This document shows, one piece after another, positions 7,049-15,056 of a stretch of DNA of 15,394 nucleotides. Under the pieces are notes generated by a model, which was not told where the DNA came from, did not search any database, and saw only the letters and a program-made list of their open reading frames with translations. The number at the start of each line of letters is the position of its first letter. The stretch's first letter is position 1. This DNA comes from Proteobacteria bacterium UBA1847 (GTDB lineage: Bacteria > Pseudomonadota > Gammaproteobacteria > Steroidobacterales > Woeseiaceae). The stretch is from the NCBI GenBank assembly GCA_002338605.1, contig DDIP01000133.1, positions 1 through 15,394 of the forward strand. Direction: 5' to 3'. Position numbers and translations under genes: made by a program.

Positions 7049-7720
7049 ATGATTTCAACATACCAACTGCTGTTACTAGTCCACGTTCTGGCGTTTGTCT
7101 ATTGGTTAGGCGCTGACCTCGGAGTGTTATATGCCGCACGATTTGGCGCTGATGAACGATTGTCATTGGAAACTCGCCAAACCATCGGCGATATCATGTC
7201 TTTTGTCGATCTATTCCCCCGACTAAGCGTTCCGACGATCGGTGCGACAGGTATCACAATGGCCTATCTGTCTGGCGGGTTGAGCATCAATGAGTTTTGG
7301 ATAGGATTTGTCTGGGTTGCGGCATTTCTTTGGATATCGAGCAACGTATTCGTTTACGTGAATCGTTCAAGACGTAATCGGATCCGTGCGGTTATGCAGT
7401 TTGACACATGGTGGCGAATCGTATTGTTAGTTGCGATTGGCGGTGTCGCAATAGCTTCTTTCTTGGGTGTGGGAATTACGAGCAGCTATTCGTTGGCCGC
7501 AAAGCTCCTGATTCTGGCGATGGCAATTGCACTCAGTCTGGTACTGCGTTTCTTATTTAAACCATATCGACCGGCACTAGAAAGACTGGCAGCCGGAGGC
7601 GAAAATTCGAAAAACTCGGCGATCATGAATCGTGCACTTACACGCGCAAGACCTATCGTTCTTGTGATCTGGCTATTTACCGTTGCAGCGGCTGCTATTG
7701 GACTCTGGATGCCATTTTAG
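7049..7720 (+). CDS. six-helix integral membrane protein of unknown function
   Basis: 223 residues with about six predicted membrane helices (roughly 4-28, 60-80, 83-105, 123-142, 148-169, 201-221). An upstream in-frame TTG at 6980 would add 23 mostly polar residues; ATG at 7049 is preferred because GGGAGAG lies at 7034-7040. Helix 1 carries H12, W19 and D23 in LLVHVLAFVYWLGADLG, which recalls the helix-1 His of CopD-like and related heme- or copper-associated membrane proteins, but I cannot assign it to a family with certainty. Helix 2 begins with RLSVPTIGATGITMA. It is the first gene of the ABC operon, 46 bases before the binding-protein gene. It may be a transport accessory, a membrane sensor or an electron-transfer partner (inference). 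Not a standard component of dipeptide ABC transporters. Confidence 0.7.
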   Translation: MISTYQLLLLVHVLAFVYWLGADLGVLYAARFGADERLSLETRQTIGDIMSFVDLFPRLSVPTIGATGITMAYLSGGLSINEFWIGFVWVAAFLWISSNVFVYVNRSRRNRIRAVMQFDTWWRIVLLVAIGGVAIASFLGVGITSSYSLAAKLLILAMAIALSLVLRFLFKPYRPALERLAAGGENSKNSAIMNRALTRARPIVLVIWLFTVAAAAIGLWMPF

Positions 7721-7766
7721 TCAGGCTTGCCTCAGCAATGGAGTGACCACCCGTTTTGGACTAAAT

Positions 7767-9380
7767 ATGAAGGTCGCAGTGTCTAACGCCCTATCGATAT
7801 CAGCCGATGCCGTACTTGATGCGCTCCGCGAGGCTACCAGGTTCTCCGTACAAGCGGTCAAGCTCGGTGCAGTCTGCATTCTACTTGGGTCATGCACATC
7901 ATCGACCATTGGCCGGGATGTCCTTCGTGTAGGCATCGTCAGTTTGCCACCGGCATATGGCAATCCCTACGCAGCCATGGGAGCACCGGCGTCCGTGACG
8001 TGGCAGCAACTCTTCGATGGCCTTACGCGGATTGATGAAGCCGGCAATATCGTAGGTGCGCTGGCAACAGACTGGTACCTTATCGACCCACACACTTGGC
8101 ACTTCAAGTTAAGACGGGGTGTGCAATTCTCAAATGGATCGCCGTTTGATGCAGAAATTGCCAAAGAAGTTTTCGACTGGCTTCTAGGTGATGCAGGCCG
8201 GTTCACGCCAGTCGGTAATGAACTGCGTGATTTAGCGGAGGTTTCAGTCTTAGACTCACACGAGTTGCTCATCAGGACGCGTCTACCGGATCCCATCTTA
8301 CCCAACAGATTAGCGATGGTAATGATGGTTGAACCCAATGAATGGAGAAATCTCGGGCCGAAGGCTTTCGGGCAGATGCCGGTGGGCACCGGACCTTATG
8401 TGCTTAGAACATGGCGAAACAAGAATGGCGCAGCTGAACTGCTGGCAAATGGCAATGGATGGCGTCGGCCACACGTAAACGTGGTTGAACTGTATCCTCT
8501 GCTCGATCATGCAGCGCGCTTTCAGGCGGCCATCTCGAACCAACTTCACCTGGCCCAATCGATGAAGCCTGAAGAAATGGAAATCTTTCGGAAGCGCGGT
8601 TTTGACGTGTTGGTTGATCCAAGCAAACAAATCATTGGGATCGCTTTTGATGTTGTCGGCCACCCAGAATCGCCGATTTCGGACCGGCGAGTCAGGCAGG
8701 CTATCAACTATGCGGTTGACCGACACTCGATATCCAAGATCATAACCTATGGCATACACAAGCCCGCCAGCCAAGGGGCGGCCCCCGGGGTGTTCGGCTA
8801 CAATCCCGATTTGGAGCCCTATCCTTTTGATCCGGCCAAAGCACGTGAACTACTTCGGGAAGCTGGTTATGCGAACGGTTTTTCGATCAAAGCAACCATA
8901 GTGCAAGGCACTTACGCCAACGACACTGAGATTTACCAAAAGGTTCAGGAAGATCTTGCGGATGTCGGAATCGAGATAACCTTGGTTGCGACGTTATTTT
9001 CAGACTGGATTCGGCAGTATGTGACTGGTGAGTGGCGAACTGAGGCGTTTTCCCTGGGTTGGAATACCGCGCCATATCACGACGCAATCCGTCCAATGGA
9101 CTATTTTTCCTGCGGCAAAGCACGGCCGTTTTTTTGCGATCAATCAATGATGGCGGAAATTGAGAATGCAGCAACCGAAATACGTTCGACCGAAAGAGAG
9201 CAGGCTTTGCAAAAACTGCAAATTCGCTTCCATGATGAAGCACCAAGTCTGTTCCTCCTGGAATACGGGCATATTTGGGTAGCCTCGAATAAGGTAAGTG
9301 GCTTTGAAATGGCAAACGGAGCACCGCAGCTCTATAAGCTACGCTACAGTCAGGCGACTGATCGCAAGGTAAATCGTTGA
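7767..9380 (+). CDS. ABC transporter family 5 solute-binding lipoprotein
   Basis: Periplasmic binding protein of the peptide/nickel (SBP family 5, DppA/OppA-like) class, 537 residues from ATG 7767. Family landmarks are LRVGIVSLPPAYGNPY, GALATDWYLIDPHTWHFKLRRG, MPVGTGPYVL and DRRVRQAINYAVDRHSI. A hydrophobic stretch ends in LLGSC (Cys43), a plausible lipobox, so the mature protein is likely tethered to the membrane. About 30 unusual residues precede the hydrophobic core. No closer start with a ribosome site was found, and the site before 7767 is weak (GGA at 7758-7760), so the start is uncertain. Upstream in-frame codons (GTG 7743, TTG) are possible. Ligands of this class include peptides but also sugars, glutathione, opines and other organics. 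The enzyme neighbours favour a non-peptide carbon source (inference). Confidence 0.9.
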   Translation: MKVAVSNALSISADAVLDALREATRFSVQAVKLGAVCILLGSCTSSTIGRDVLRVGIVSLPPAYGNPYAAMGAPASVTWQQLFDGLTRIDEAGNIVGALATDWYLIDPHTWHFKLRRGVQFSNGSPFDAEIAKEVFDWLLGDAGRFTPVGNELRDLAEVSVLDSHELLIRTRLPDPILPNRLAMVMMVEPNEWRNLGPKAFGQMPVGTGPYVLRTWRNKNGAAELLANGNGWRRPHVNVVELYPLLDHAARFQAAISNQLHLAQSMKPEEMEIFRKRGFDVLVDPSKQIIGIAFDVVGHPESPISDRRVRQAINYAVDRHSISKIITYGIHKPASQGAAPGVFGYNPDLEPYPFDPAKARELLREAGYANGFSIKATIVQGTYANDTEIYQKVQEDLADVGIEITLVATLFSDWIRQYVTGEWRTEAFSLGWNTAPYHDAIRPMDYFSCGKARPFFCDQSMMAEIENAATEIRSTEREQALQKLQIRFHDEAPSLFLLEYGHIWVASNKVSGFEMANGAPQLYKLRYSQATDRKVNR

Positions 9381-9383
9381 ACC

Positions 9384-9419
9384 CTGTCTTGGAGACAGCG
9401 ATTTTGGCTCTGTTGAGCC
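9384..9419 (+). other. two tandem intercistronic hairpins between binding-protein and permease genes
   Basis: CTGTCT (9384-9389)/AGACAG (9393-9398) is a perfect 6-pair stem with a TGG loop. GGCTC (9406-9410)/GAGCC (9415-9419) is a perfect 5-pair stem with a TGTT loop. Both lie in the 49-base gap, and the second ends directly before the GTGGAG ribosome site of the permease gene. Such structures commonly protect the upstream binding-protein mRNA or partly stop transcription, giving more binding protein than permease. Confidence 0.5.
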
Positions 9420-9429
9420 GTGGAGCGCA

Positions 9430-10362
9430 ATGATGGCAAGGATCTCTTCGAATTTGCGACTTCTTGGCAATTTTATTGTCCTGCTTCTCGGTATCACTAC
9501 CCTGATGTTCTTTGCATTGAGGGCAACCGGTGATCCAATAATCGTTATGGCAGGCGAGAATGCCAGTGCAGAGATGATTGATTCTCTTCGTCAACAGTAT
9601 GGTTTTGATCAACCATTGCTGCTGCAGTACGTCTACTATCTTGGAAATGTTTTGAAGCTGGATTTTGGAGCATCGCTGGCGTCAGGACAAGAAGCACTGC
9701 CATACGTTCTACAACAGCTACCCGCGACATTCATGCTCGCGCTGTTTGGAATGACAGTGACGATTACAGTATCCGTGCCCATCGGAATATGGTTGGGTGC
9801 AAGACCTGACCGAACAGGTCCACGGATTGTTAGTGCCGCCGTTATCGTCGCGCAAGGACTGCCGGGATTTGTAACGGCGTTAATACTGATTCAATTATTC
9901 GTTGTAAAGCTCATGTGGTTGCCATCGCTCGGATACGCAGATGTAAGAACCTGGATTCTGCCGAGTGTGTCTCTCGCATCCTTTCTGGCACCAAAGTTGA
10001 TCCGAGTCATTGCGGCGAATGTCTCAGAATCGATGCGGCAAGAATATATCCGTACGGCTCGTTCCATCGGGATGTCTGAACGGGGAGTCTTGTGGCGCGA
10101 AGCATTTCCGAACGCGATTCTTGGCACTGTTGCATTGATCGGTGCTCAATTTGCCTTCCTGTTTTCTGGTGCTGTAATAATAGAAGTTTTGTTCCATTGG
10201 CCTGGTATTGGGCTATTGTTATTTGAGTCAACTCAATCATTGGATTTTCCAGTGCTTCAAGCGATTGCCTTTGTTATCGCGGTGCTGGTTTTCGTTGTGA
10301 ACTCGCTAACAAATGTCGCCTTTCACATGATTGATCCACGTGTTGGCAAGGTTATTAAATGA
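9430..10362 (+). CDS. ABC transporter permease, DppB/OppB-type
   Basis: Inner-membrane permease of 310 residues, the usual DppB length. It has the N-terminal helix (LLGNFIVLLLGITTLMFFAL), the family segment DSLRQQYGFDQPLLLQYVYY, and the cytoplasmic EAA loop EYIRTARSIGMSERGVLWREAFPNAI beginning at residue 205, which docks onto the ATPase. The C-terminal IDPRVG also fits. The ATG at 9430 is followed at once by a second ATG at 9433; GTGGAG at 9420-9425 suits either. It overlaps the next permease gene by 4 bases (ATGA). It pairs with the downstream DppC-type subunit to form the translocation channel. Confidence 0.95.
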   Translation: MMARISSNLRLLGNFIVLLLGITTLMFFALRATGDPIIVMAGENASAEMIDSLRQQYGFDQPLLLQYVYYLGNVLKLDFGASLASGQEALPYVLQQLPATFMLALFGMTVTITVSVPIGIWLGARPDRTGPRIVSAAVIVAQGLPGFVTALILIQLFVVKLMWLPSLGYADVRTWILPSVSLASFLAPKLIRVIAANVSESMRQEYIRTARSIGMSERGVLWREAFPNAILGTVALIGAQFAFLFSGAVIIEVLFHWPGIGLLLFESTQSLDFPVLQAIAFVIAVLVFVVNSLTNVAFHMIDPRVGKVIK

Positions 10363-11231
10363 GCGCACGAGGGAACGGTAGTAGCGGTCTGAGGGGTCGA
10401 ATCAAGGTACCGTTCGATTCGATTGAACTGACGTTAGGTATTGTCTTCCTGGCAATAATTCTCATGCTCGTTGTATTTCGCTCTCAACTACAGACACATG
10501 ACCCGTATGTTGGGGATTTGTTGGATCGCTTTAGCGAGATAGGTGTCAATGGGCATTTGCTGGGCACGGATAACCTCGGTCGCGACGTCTGGTCACGTCT
10601 GCTGGAAGGAATTCGGTGGTCCATATCGGCGGCAGTAATTGATACATTGGTCGCTTTTGTAATTGGAACTTTTGTTGGATTAGCCGCTGCACAGTCTACC
10701 GGGTGGGCAAGAACGATTCTCAACCAAATAGTAGATATGGCGCTTGCATTCCCAAGCCTGATTATTGCCATGATAGTAGTGGCCGTTGTAGGGAGGGGTT
10801 TCTGGCCTCTGACTATAACGTTGGGTCTGGTTACTTGGCCGGTTTTCGCGCGTATAGTTTTTGCAGAGGCGCTGACGCTGCTTGAACGCGACTATGTAAA
10901 AGCGTCGAAGTCGTTCGGTGCCCGGCCACTGCTCATCATGCTCGGTCACATACTGCCAGGTCTGAGGCCAACACTAGCTGTGGTGCTGGCATTTCATTTT
11001 GCCGATATGCTCGTAGCCGAGAGTGCACTTTCTTTTCTCGGCCTTGGAGCGCCACTTGGTGTACCGACCTGGGGAAATCTCTTGCAGGAATCGCGTGACT
11101 ACTTAATGGTTGCACCTTGGTTGTTAGCTGTGCCATCTGTTGGGATTATTTATACCGTCGTTGCTGTCAATTTGATCGGTGACGGACTCGCATCCATCGC
11201 GCGGCGTAAGGGACTGAGAATCGATATATGA
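10359..11231 (+). CDS. ABC transporter permease, DppC/OppC-type
   Basis: Second channel subunit, 290 residues. HLLGTDNLGRDVWSRLLEG at 66-84 is the signature of DppC/OppC N-terminal regions. The EAA loop is around 178-200 (RDYVKASKSFGARPLLIML), and LSFLGLGAPLGVPTWGNLL at 224-242 is the usual C-terminal block. The start overlaps the DppB-type stop and its own stop overlaps the ATPase start, each as ATGA, so the three genes are translationally coupled and made in fixed ratio. Confidence 0.95.
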   Translation: MSARGNGSSGLRGRIKVPFDSIELTLGIVFLAIILMLVVFRSQLQTHDPYVGDLLDRFSEIGVNGHLLGTDNLGRDVWSRLLEGIRWSISAAVIDTLVAFVIGTFVGLAAAQSTGWARTILNQIVDMALAFPSLIIAMIVVAVVGRGFWPLTITLGLVTWPVFARIVFAEALTLLERDYVKASKSFGARPLLIMLGHILPGLRPTLAVVLAFHFADMLVAESALSFLGLGAPLGVPTWGNLLQESRDYLMVAPWLLAVPSVGIIYTVVAVNLIGDGLASIARRKGLRIDI

Positions 11232-13018
11232 GCCGCGGTTCCATATTGGAAGTAAAGAATCTGTCGATTGCGTTTCCGCAATCTGCAACGTCAACGAAGA
11301 CGGTTGTTGATGGAGTGTCGTTTTCGATAGAACGTGGTAGAACGATGGGACTTGTAGGCGAGTCCGGGTCCGGTAAGTCGATGATCGCACTATCCATATT
11401 GGGTTTAGTGCCCGGCGGCGGTATTCCAGTTTCCGGACAGATCTTGCTCAATGGCAGGAATCTGCTGGAACAGACGACCAGTCAGGTACGAAGGATTCGA
11501 GGCTCCGAAGTTAGTATCGTGTTTCAGGACCCACTCGCATCTCTTAATCCTGTTCGACCCGTTGGCTCGTTGTTAGTACGCAGCGCAATGATGCATCAGG
11601 GGTGTAGCGAACAAGTGGCCCGCAACCGGGCTGCCGATATGTTAAGCGCGGTAGGAATACCTACTGCGACACAGCGCATGCGTTCCTATCCTCACGAGTT
11701 TTCAGGTGGACAGCGTCAAAGAATCATGGTCGCTCTCGCGATGATCAATAATCCCTCACTAATTATTGCAGATGAACCTACAACTTCATTGGATGCGACG
11801 GTGCAAATCCAAATATTGGATTTACTAAAATCGTTTGCGTCCGAATGCTCGCTCCTGTTGATTACTCATGATCTGACTGTCACGGCAGGAGTGTGCGATC
11901 GAGTCGCTGTATTGCGTAATGGAAAAATTGTCGAATCGGGTGACGCCTATGGTGTATTGAATAATCCCAAGGATCCGTATACGCAAACGCTTGTTGACGC
12001 TGTACCGCGTTTTGAAGGGCACCGATTCGTCGAGCCCAAGAGCTTGCCGCTCCAAGACGAGGATTTGATACTTGAGGTTCATGATCTTGATGTAACGTAC
12101 ATACAATCAGGCCGATCGTTCAACGCAGTTGAAGATATATCAATAAGCCTGGAACGAAATGGAACGCTGGGTATAGTCGGCGAGTCTGGATCCGGAAAAT
12201 CAACGATTGCGAAAGCACTGATGCAGATGGTTCGCCCATCACGTGGCCGAGTCCTATTTGACGGAATAGACTTGCGGAAGGCAAACCAGCGTGATTCGCT
12301 CGCAGCGAGACGGCGAAGTCAGTATGTTTTTCAGGATCCGTATGCCAGTTTGGATCCACGATGGCGTATTGGACGGATCATCGCCGAGCCGATGCGTATT
12401 CACAAGGTTGGGAGTAGGAAAGAAATTCGAGAGCAGGTTGCCAGATTGATTGAACAAGTCGAGCTTCCCGATGACTCAATTGACCGATATCCTGCCGAAT
12501 TTTCGGGTGGACAGAGACAACGAATTGCAATTGCGCGATCTCTGTCGGTAAATCCAGATCTATTGATCGCCGATGAACCGGTGTCGTCGCTGGATGTAAC
12601 TATCCAGTTGAAAGTCGTGCGCCTTCTTAAATCGCTTCAGAAACAATATGACCTGTCTCTCATCATAATTGCGCATGACTTGCCACTCGTTTACCAGATG
12701 ACAGATCGAGTGGCTGTTGTTTATCTCGGTCAAATAGTAGAACAAGGTCCGACTGAAGTCGTTCTGCGAAATCCAAAACATCCATACACAGCATCGCTAA
12801 TATCCGCATCTTCAGTGGAGTCTTTTGAATCCGTCGCGGACGGTCTTCGCAATGCAGGGGAATCTGCATCTATTCTGGACCCTCCAAGTGGTTGCCGTTT
12901 CCATCCCAGGTGCCCGATTGCCACGACTGAATGCTCAGTGACCGTACCAATGCAAGTTTTCTGCAGTGATGGCACCATAGTGAGTTGCCACCATTCCGGC
13001 AAGATAGGCAGAAAATAA
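11228..13018 (+). CDS. ABC transporter ATPase with two fused nucleotide-binding domains (DppD-DppF fusion)
   Basis: 596 residues holding both ATPases in one chain, as in GsiA and YejF. Domain 1: Walker A GESGSGKS at 44-51, signature FSGGQRQR at 158-165, Walker B LIIADEP at 178-184, and H-loop His in LLITHD. Domain 2: Walker A GESGSGKST at 318-326, signature FSGGQRQR at 425-432, Walker B LLIADEP at 445-451, H-loop in IAHD. The C-terminal extension has C556, C562, C569 and C587 (CRFHPRCPIATTEC and a later Cys), the oligopeptide-transporter type cysteine cluster that can hold an iron-sulfur centre; domain 1 lacks it. Both active sites look intact. The stop TAA overlaps by one base the ATG of the LeuC-like gene (TAATG), tying enzyme synthesis to the transporter. 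Confidence 0.95.
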   Translation: MSRGSILEVKNLSIAFPQSATSTKTVVDGVSFSIERGRTMGLVGESGSGKSMIALSILGLVPGGGIPVSGQILLNGRNLLEQTTSQVRRIRGSEVSIVFQDPLASLNPVRPVGSLLVRSAMMHQGCSEQVARNRAADMLSAVGIPTATQRMRSYPHEFSGGQRQRIMVALAMINNPSLIIADEPTTSLDATVQIQILDLLKSFASECSLLLITHDLTVTAGVCDRVAVLRNGKIVESGDAYGVLNNPKDPYTQTLVDAVPRFEGHRFVEPKSLPLQDEDLILEVHDLDVTYIQSGRSFNAVEDISISLERNGTLGIVGESGSGKSTIAKALMQMVRPSRGRVLFDGIDLRKANQRDSLAARRRSQYVFQDPYASLDPRWRIGRIIAEPMRIHKVGSRKEIREQVARLIEQVELPDDSIDRYPAEFSGGQRQRIAIARSLSVNPDLLIADEPVSSLDVTIQLKVVRLLKSLQKQYDLSLIIIAHDLPLVYQMTDRVAVVYLGQIVEQGPTEVVLRNPKHPYTASLISASSVESFESVADGLRNAGESASILDPPSGCRFHPRCPIATTECSVTVPMQVFCSDGTIVSCHHSGKIGRK

Positions 13019-14427
13019 TGGCCATGACCTTATTCGACAAGCTTTGGGAAGACCATCTCGTAGCCCAGCTTGATGACGGAAACTCTTTGATTGCGATCGA
13101 TCGTATCCTGCTTCATGAACGAACCGGTGCGATTGCCTTGTATGGACTCAAGTCCAAGAACCGGTCGGTGGTCCTGCCAAAACACGTCTTCTGCACGATT
13201 GACCACATCGTAGATACGATGCCGGGTCGACCCAACAAGGCGCGGATGCCGGGTGGCGAAGTATTTATTCAGGCCCTAAGGGACAGTGCACGCTCAGCGG
13301 GCGTTACACTCTTTGATGTCGACGATCCGAATCAGGGAATAGTGCATGTCATTGCGCCCGAACTTGGAATCGCGCTGCCTGGCTTAAGTGTCATCTGTCC
13401 CGACAGTCACACGTGTACACTCGGCGCATTGGGAACACTGACTTGGGGAGTTGGGTCGACTGAGGCCGAGCACGCGCTCGCTACCGGCACACTTAGAATC
13501 AAAAAGCCGCGGACCATGAAGGTCTGTTTTGATGGTGAATTGGTGCCAGGGGTTGTTGCGAAAGACATGATGCTCCACTTGATCGCCGAATACTCGGCTT
13601 CTGGAGGCAGTGGATACGCCGTTGAGTTCTCAGGTGATGCCGTGTCCAGTCTATCTATGTCTGGTCGTATGACATTGTGCAACATGGCGGTGGAATTCGG
13701 TGCATCCACGGGATTGATCGGGGTAGATGACCGCACGATCGAATATGTCGCGAAGCGACCATTCGGAGTTCGTACGGAACTGCAAAGTGCCGCGACCAAC
13801 TACTGGCTCCAACTGAGATCAGGGTCGGACGCAACATTTGATGCAACGATTCGAATCTGCGCCAGCGACATTCGCCCTATGGTGACTTGGGGCACGAGTC
13901 CTGAACACGCAATTCCACTTGGTACGTCCGTACCCGGCAAAAAGAAGCGAGATCAAGTCGATCGGGATACGTCCATTGACAAAGCCATGAATTACATGGG
14001 TGTGCAATCGGCCAAGAATATTTCCGATTTTACGATCAATGGGGCTTTCATTGGGTCATGCACAAATGGCCGCCTGGAAGACCTGCGAAAAGCGGCGGTC
14101 GTCCTGAAGGGCAAGCGGGTCGCGCCCGGCGTGAAGGCAATTTGCGTGCCCGGATCGACGCAAACCAAAATAGCGGCCGAGTCGGAAGGTCTCGACAAGG
14201 TTTTTCTAGATGCTGGTTTCGAATGGAGAGAGTCGGGCTGTGCGCTGTGCTTTTATGCAGGTGAAAAGGGTTTTGCCGAGGGGGACCGAATAGTGTCGAG
14301 CACTAATCGCAATTTCGAAGGCCGCCAGGGACCCGGCGTTAGAACGCATCTTGCCAGCCCGGAAACAGTGGCTGCATCCGCGATCGCAGGTCACATCGTC
14401 TCCTATACTTCAGGTCAGGAGGATTGA
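13018..14427 (+). CDS. LeuC-like aconitase-family hydro-lyase, large subunit
   Basis: Large subunit of a 3-isopropylmalate dehydratase-type enzyme, 469 residues, close to E. coli LeuC (466). The [4Fe-4S] ligands are C348 (FIGSCTNGRLEDLR) and C408/C411 (ESGCALCFYAG), at the expected spacing. CPDSHTCTLGALG, GVGSTEAEHALATGTL and NRNFEGRQGPGVRTHLASP are family blocks. The residues around the CxxC differ from leucine-pathway LeuC, where GCSMCLAMN is usual. The start is taken at ATG 13018, one base overlapping the ATPase stop, with AGG at 13006-13008; ATG 13024 (MTLFDKLWEDH) is an alternative. It works with the LeuD-like product four bases downstream. It lies in a transporter operon without leuA or leuB in view, so a catabolic substrate such as a substituted malate/maleate is plausible (inference), though real leucine synthesis is not excluded. 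Confidence 0.9.
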   Translation: MAMTLFDKLWEDHLVAQLDDGNSLIAIDRILLHERTGAIALYGLKSKNRSVVLPKHVFCTIDHIVDTMPGRPNKARMPGGEVFIQALRDSARSAGVTLFDVDDPNQGIVHVIAPELGIALPGLSVICPDSHTCTLGALGTLTWGVGSTEAEHALATGTLRIKKPRTMKVCFDGELVPGVVAKDMMLHLIAEYSASGGSGYAVEFSGDAVSSLSMSGRMTLCNMAVEFGASTGLIGVDDRTIEYVAKRPFGVRTELQSAATNYWLQLRSGSDATFDATIRICASDIRPMVTWGTSPEHAIPLGTSVPGKKKRDQVDRDTSIDKAMNYMGVQSAKNISDFTINGAFIGSCTNGRLEDLRKAAVVLKGKRVAPGVKAICVPGSTQTKIAAESEGLDKVFLDAGFEWRESGCALCFYAGEKGFAEGDRIVSSTNRNFEGRQGPGVRTHLASPETVAASAIAGHIVSYTSGQED

Positions 14428-14431
14428 TGCC

Positions 14432-15052
14432 GTGACGCCAATTTCTACTGTTGTTGGCACCGCCGTTTGCTTGTTACGTGACAATATCGATACGGATACG
14501 ATTATTCCATCACGTGAGATCAAGGTGGTTTCGAAGACTGGACTCGGGCCATCGCTTTTCGCAGCTTGGCGATACCTCGATAGCGAGAAACGAGAGCCTA
14601 ACCCGGAATTCATCTTGAATTCGCAAAAATACCATGATGCTCGAATTTTAATTGCTGGCGAGAACTTCGGGTGTGGGTCCAGCCGAGAGCATGCAGTCTG
14701 GGCACTCAAAGACTATGGCTTTGACGCTGTCATTGCTCCATCATTTGGTCGAATCTTCTACGAGAACTGCGTATACAACGGGTTGCTCCCCGTCGTGCTC
14801 GAATTACAAGCTGTACTCGGCATTGTGAAGCAGATCGAAACACCGGGGATTTCTCCGGAGGTTCGGATTGACCTGTTGCGACAGCATGTGATTGGACCTG
14901 ACGGGATCGAACATGCATTCGAAATTTCAGAGGCTAACAAGGAAATGTTGTCAAGCGGCCTTGATCATATTGCAGTGACAGAAAAATATATTGATGCGAT
15001 TGATGCTTTTCGGGAAAAGGACCGGGAGAAGCGGCCCTGGGCCTATCTGTAA
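14432..15052 (+). CDS. LeuD-like aconitase-family hydro-lyase, small subunit
   Basis: Small (swivel-domain) subunit, 206 residues against 201 in E. coli LeuD. DNIDTDTIIPSREI at 17-30, FAAWRYLD, then ENFGCGSSREHAVWAL at 77-92 and VIAPSFGRIFYENC are the family blocks; the GSSREH loop binds a substrate carboxylate. After IIP the sequence is SREIKVVSKTGLG, where leucine-pathway LeuD typically has KQFLQKVTRTGFG, so the substrate-facing loop differs. The start is GTG at 14432 with an excellent AGGAGG at 14417-14422. A nearby ATG (14427) is out of frame and stops after two codons. No ATG exists in frame. It is probably the last gene of the operon; no terminator follows before the convergent lyase gene. 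Confidence 0.9.
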   Translation: MTPISTVVGTAVCLLRDNIDTDTIIPSREIKVVSKTGLGPSLFAAWRYLDSEKREPNPEFILNSQKYHDARILIAGENFGCGSSREHAVWALKDYGFDAVIAPSFGRIFYENCVYNGLLPVVLELQAVLGIVKQIETPGISPEVRIDLLRQHVIGPDGIEHAFEISEANKEMLSSGLDHIAVTEKYIDAIDAFREKDREKRPWAYL

Positions 15053-15056
15053 CCTG

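Noticed and set aside
8887..9612. 241-codon open frame on the - strand across the end of the binding-protein gene
   Set aside because: It lies opposite a clear SBP family 5 gene and the start of the permease gene, has no recognisable domain, and its composition (many Cys, His and Arg) is that of a shadow frame.
12985..13017. Upstream TTG start for the LeuC-like gene inside the ATPase gene
   Set aside because: The added residues are unlike LeuC N-termini; ATG 13018 overlaps the ATPase stop in the usual coupled arrangement.
14351..14431. Upstream extension of the LeuD-like frame inside LeuC
   Set aside because: The extra residues do not resemble LeuD, and the GTG at 14432 has a perfect AGGAGG at the right distance.
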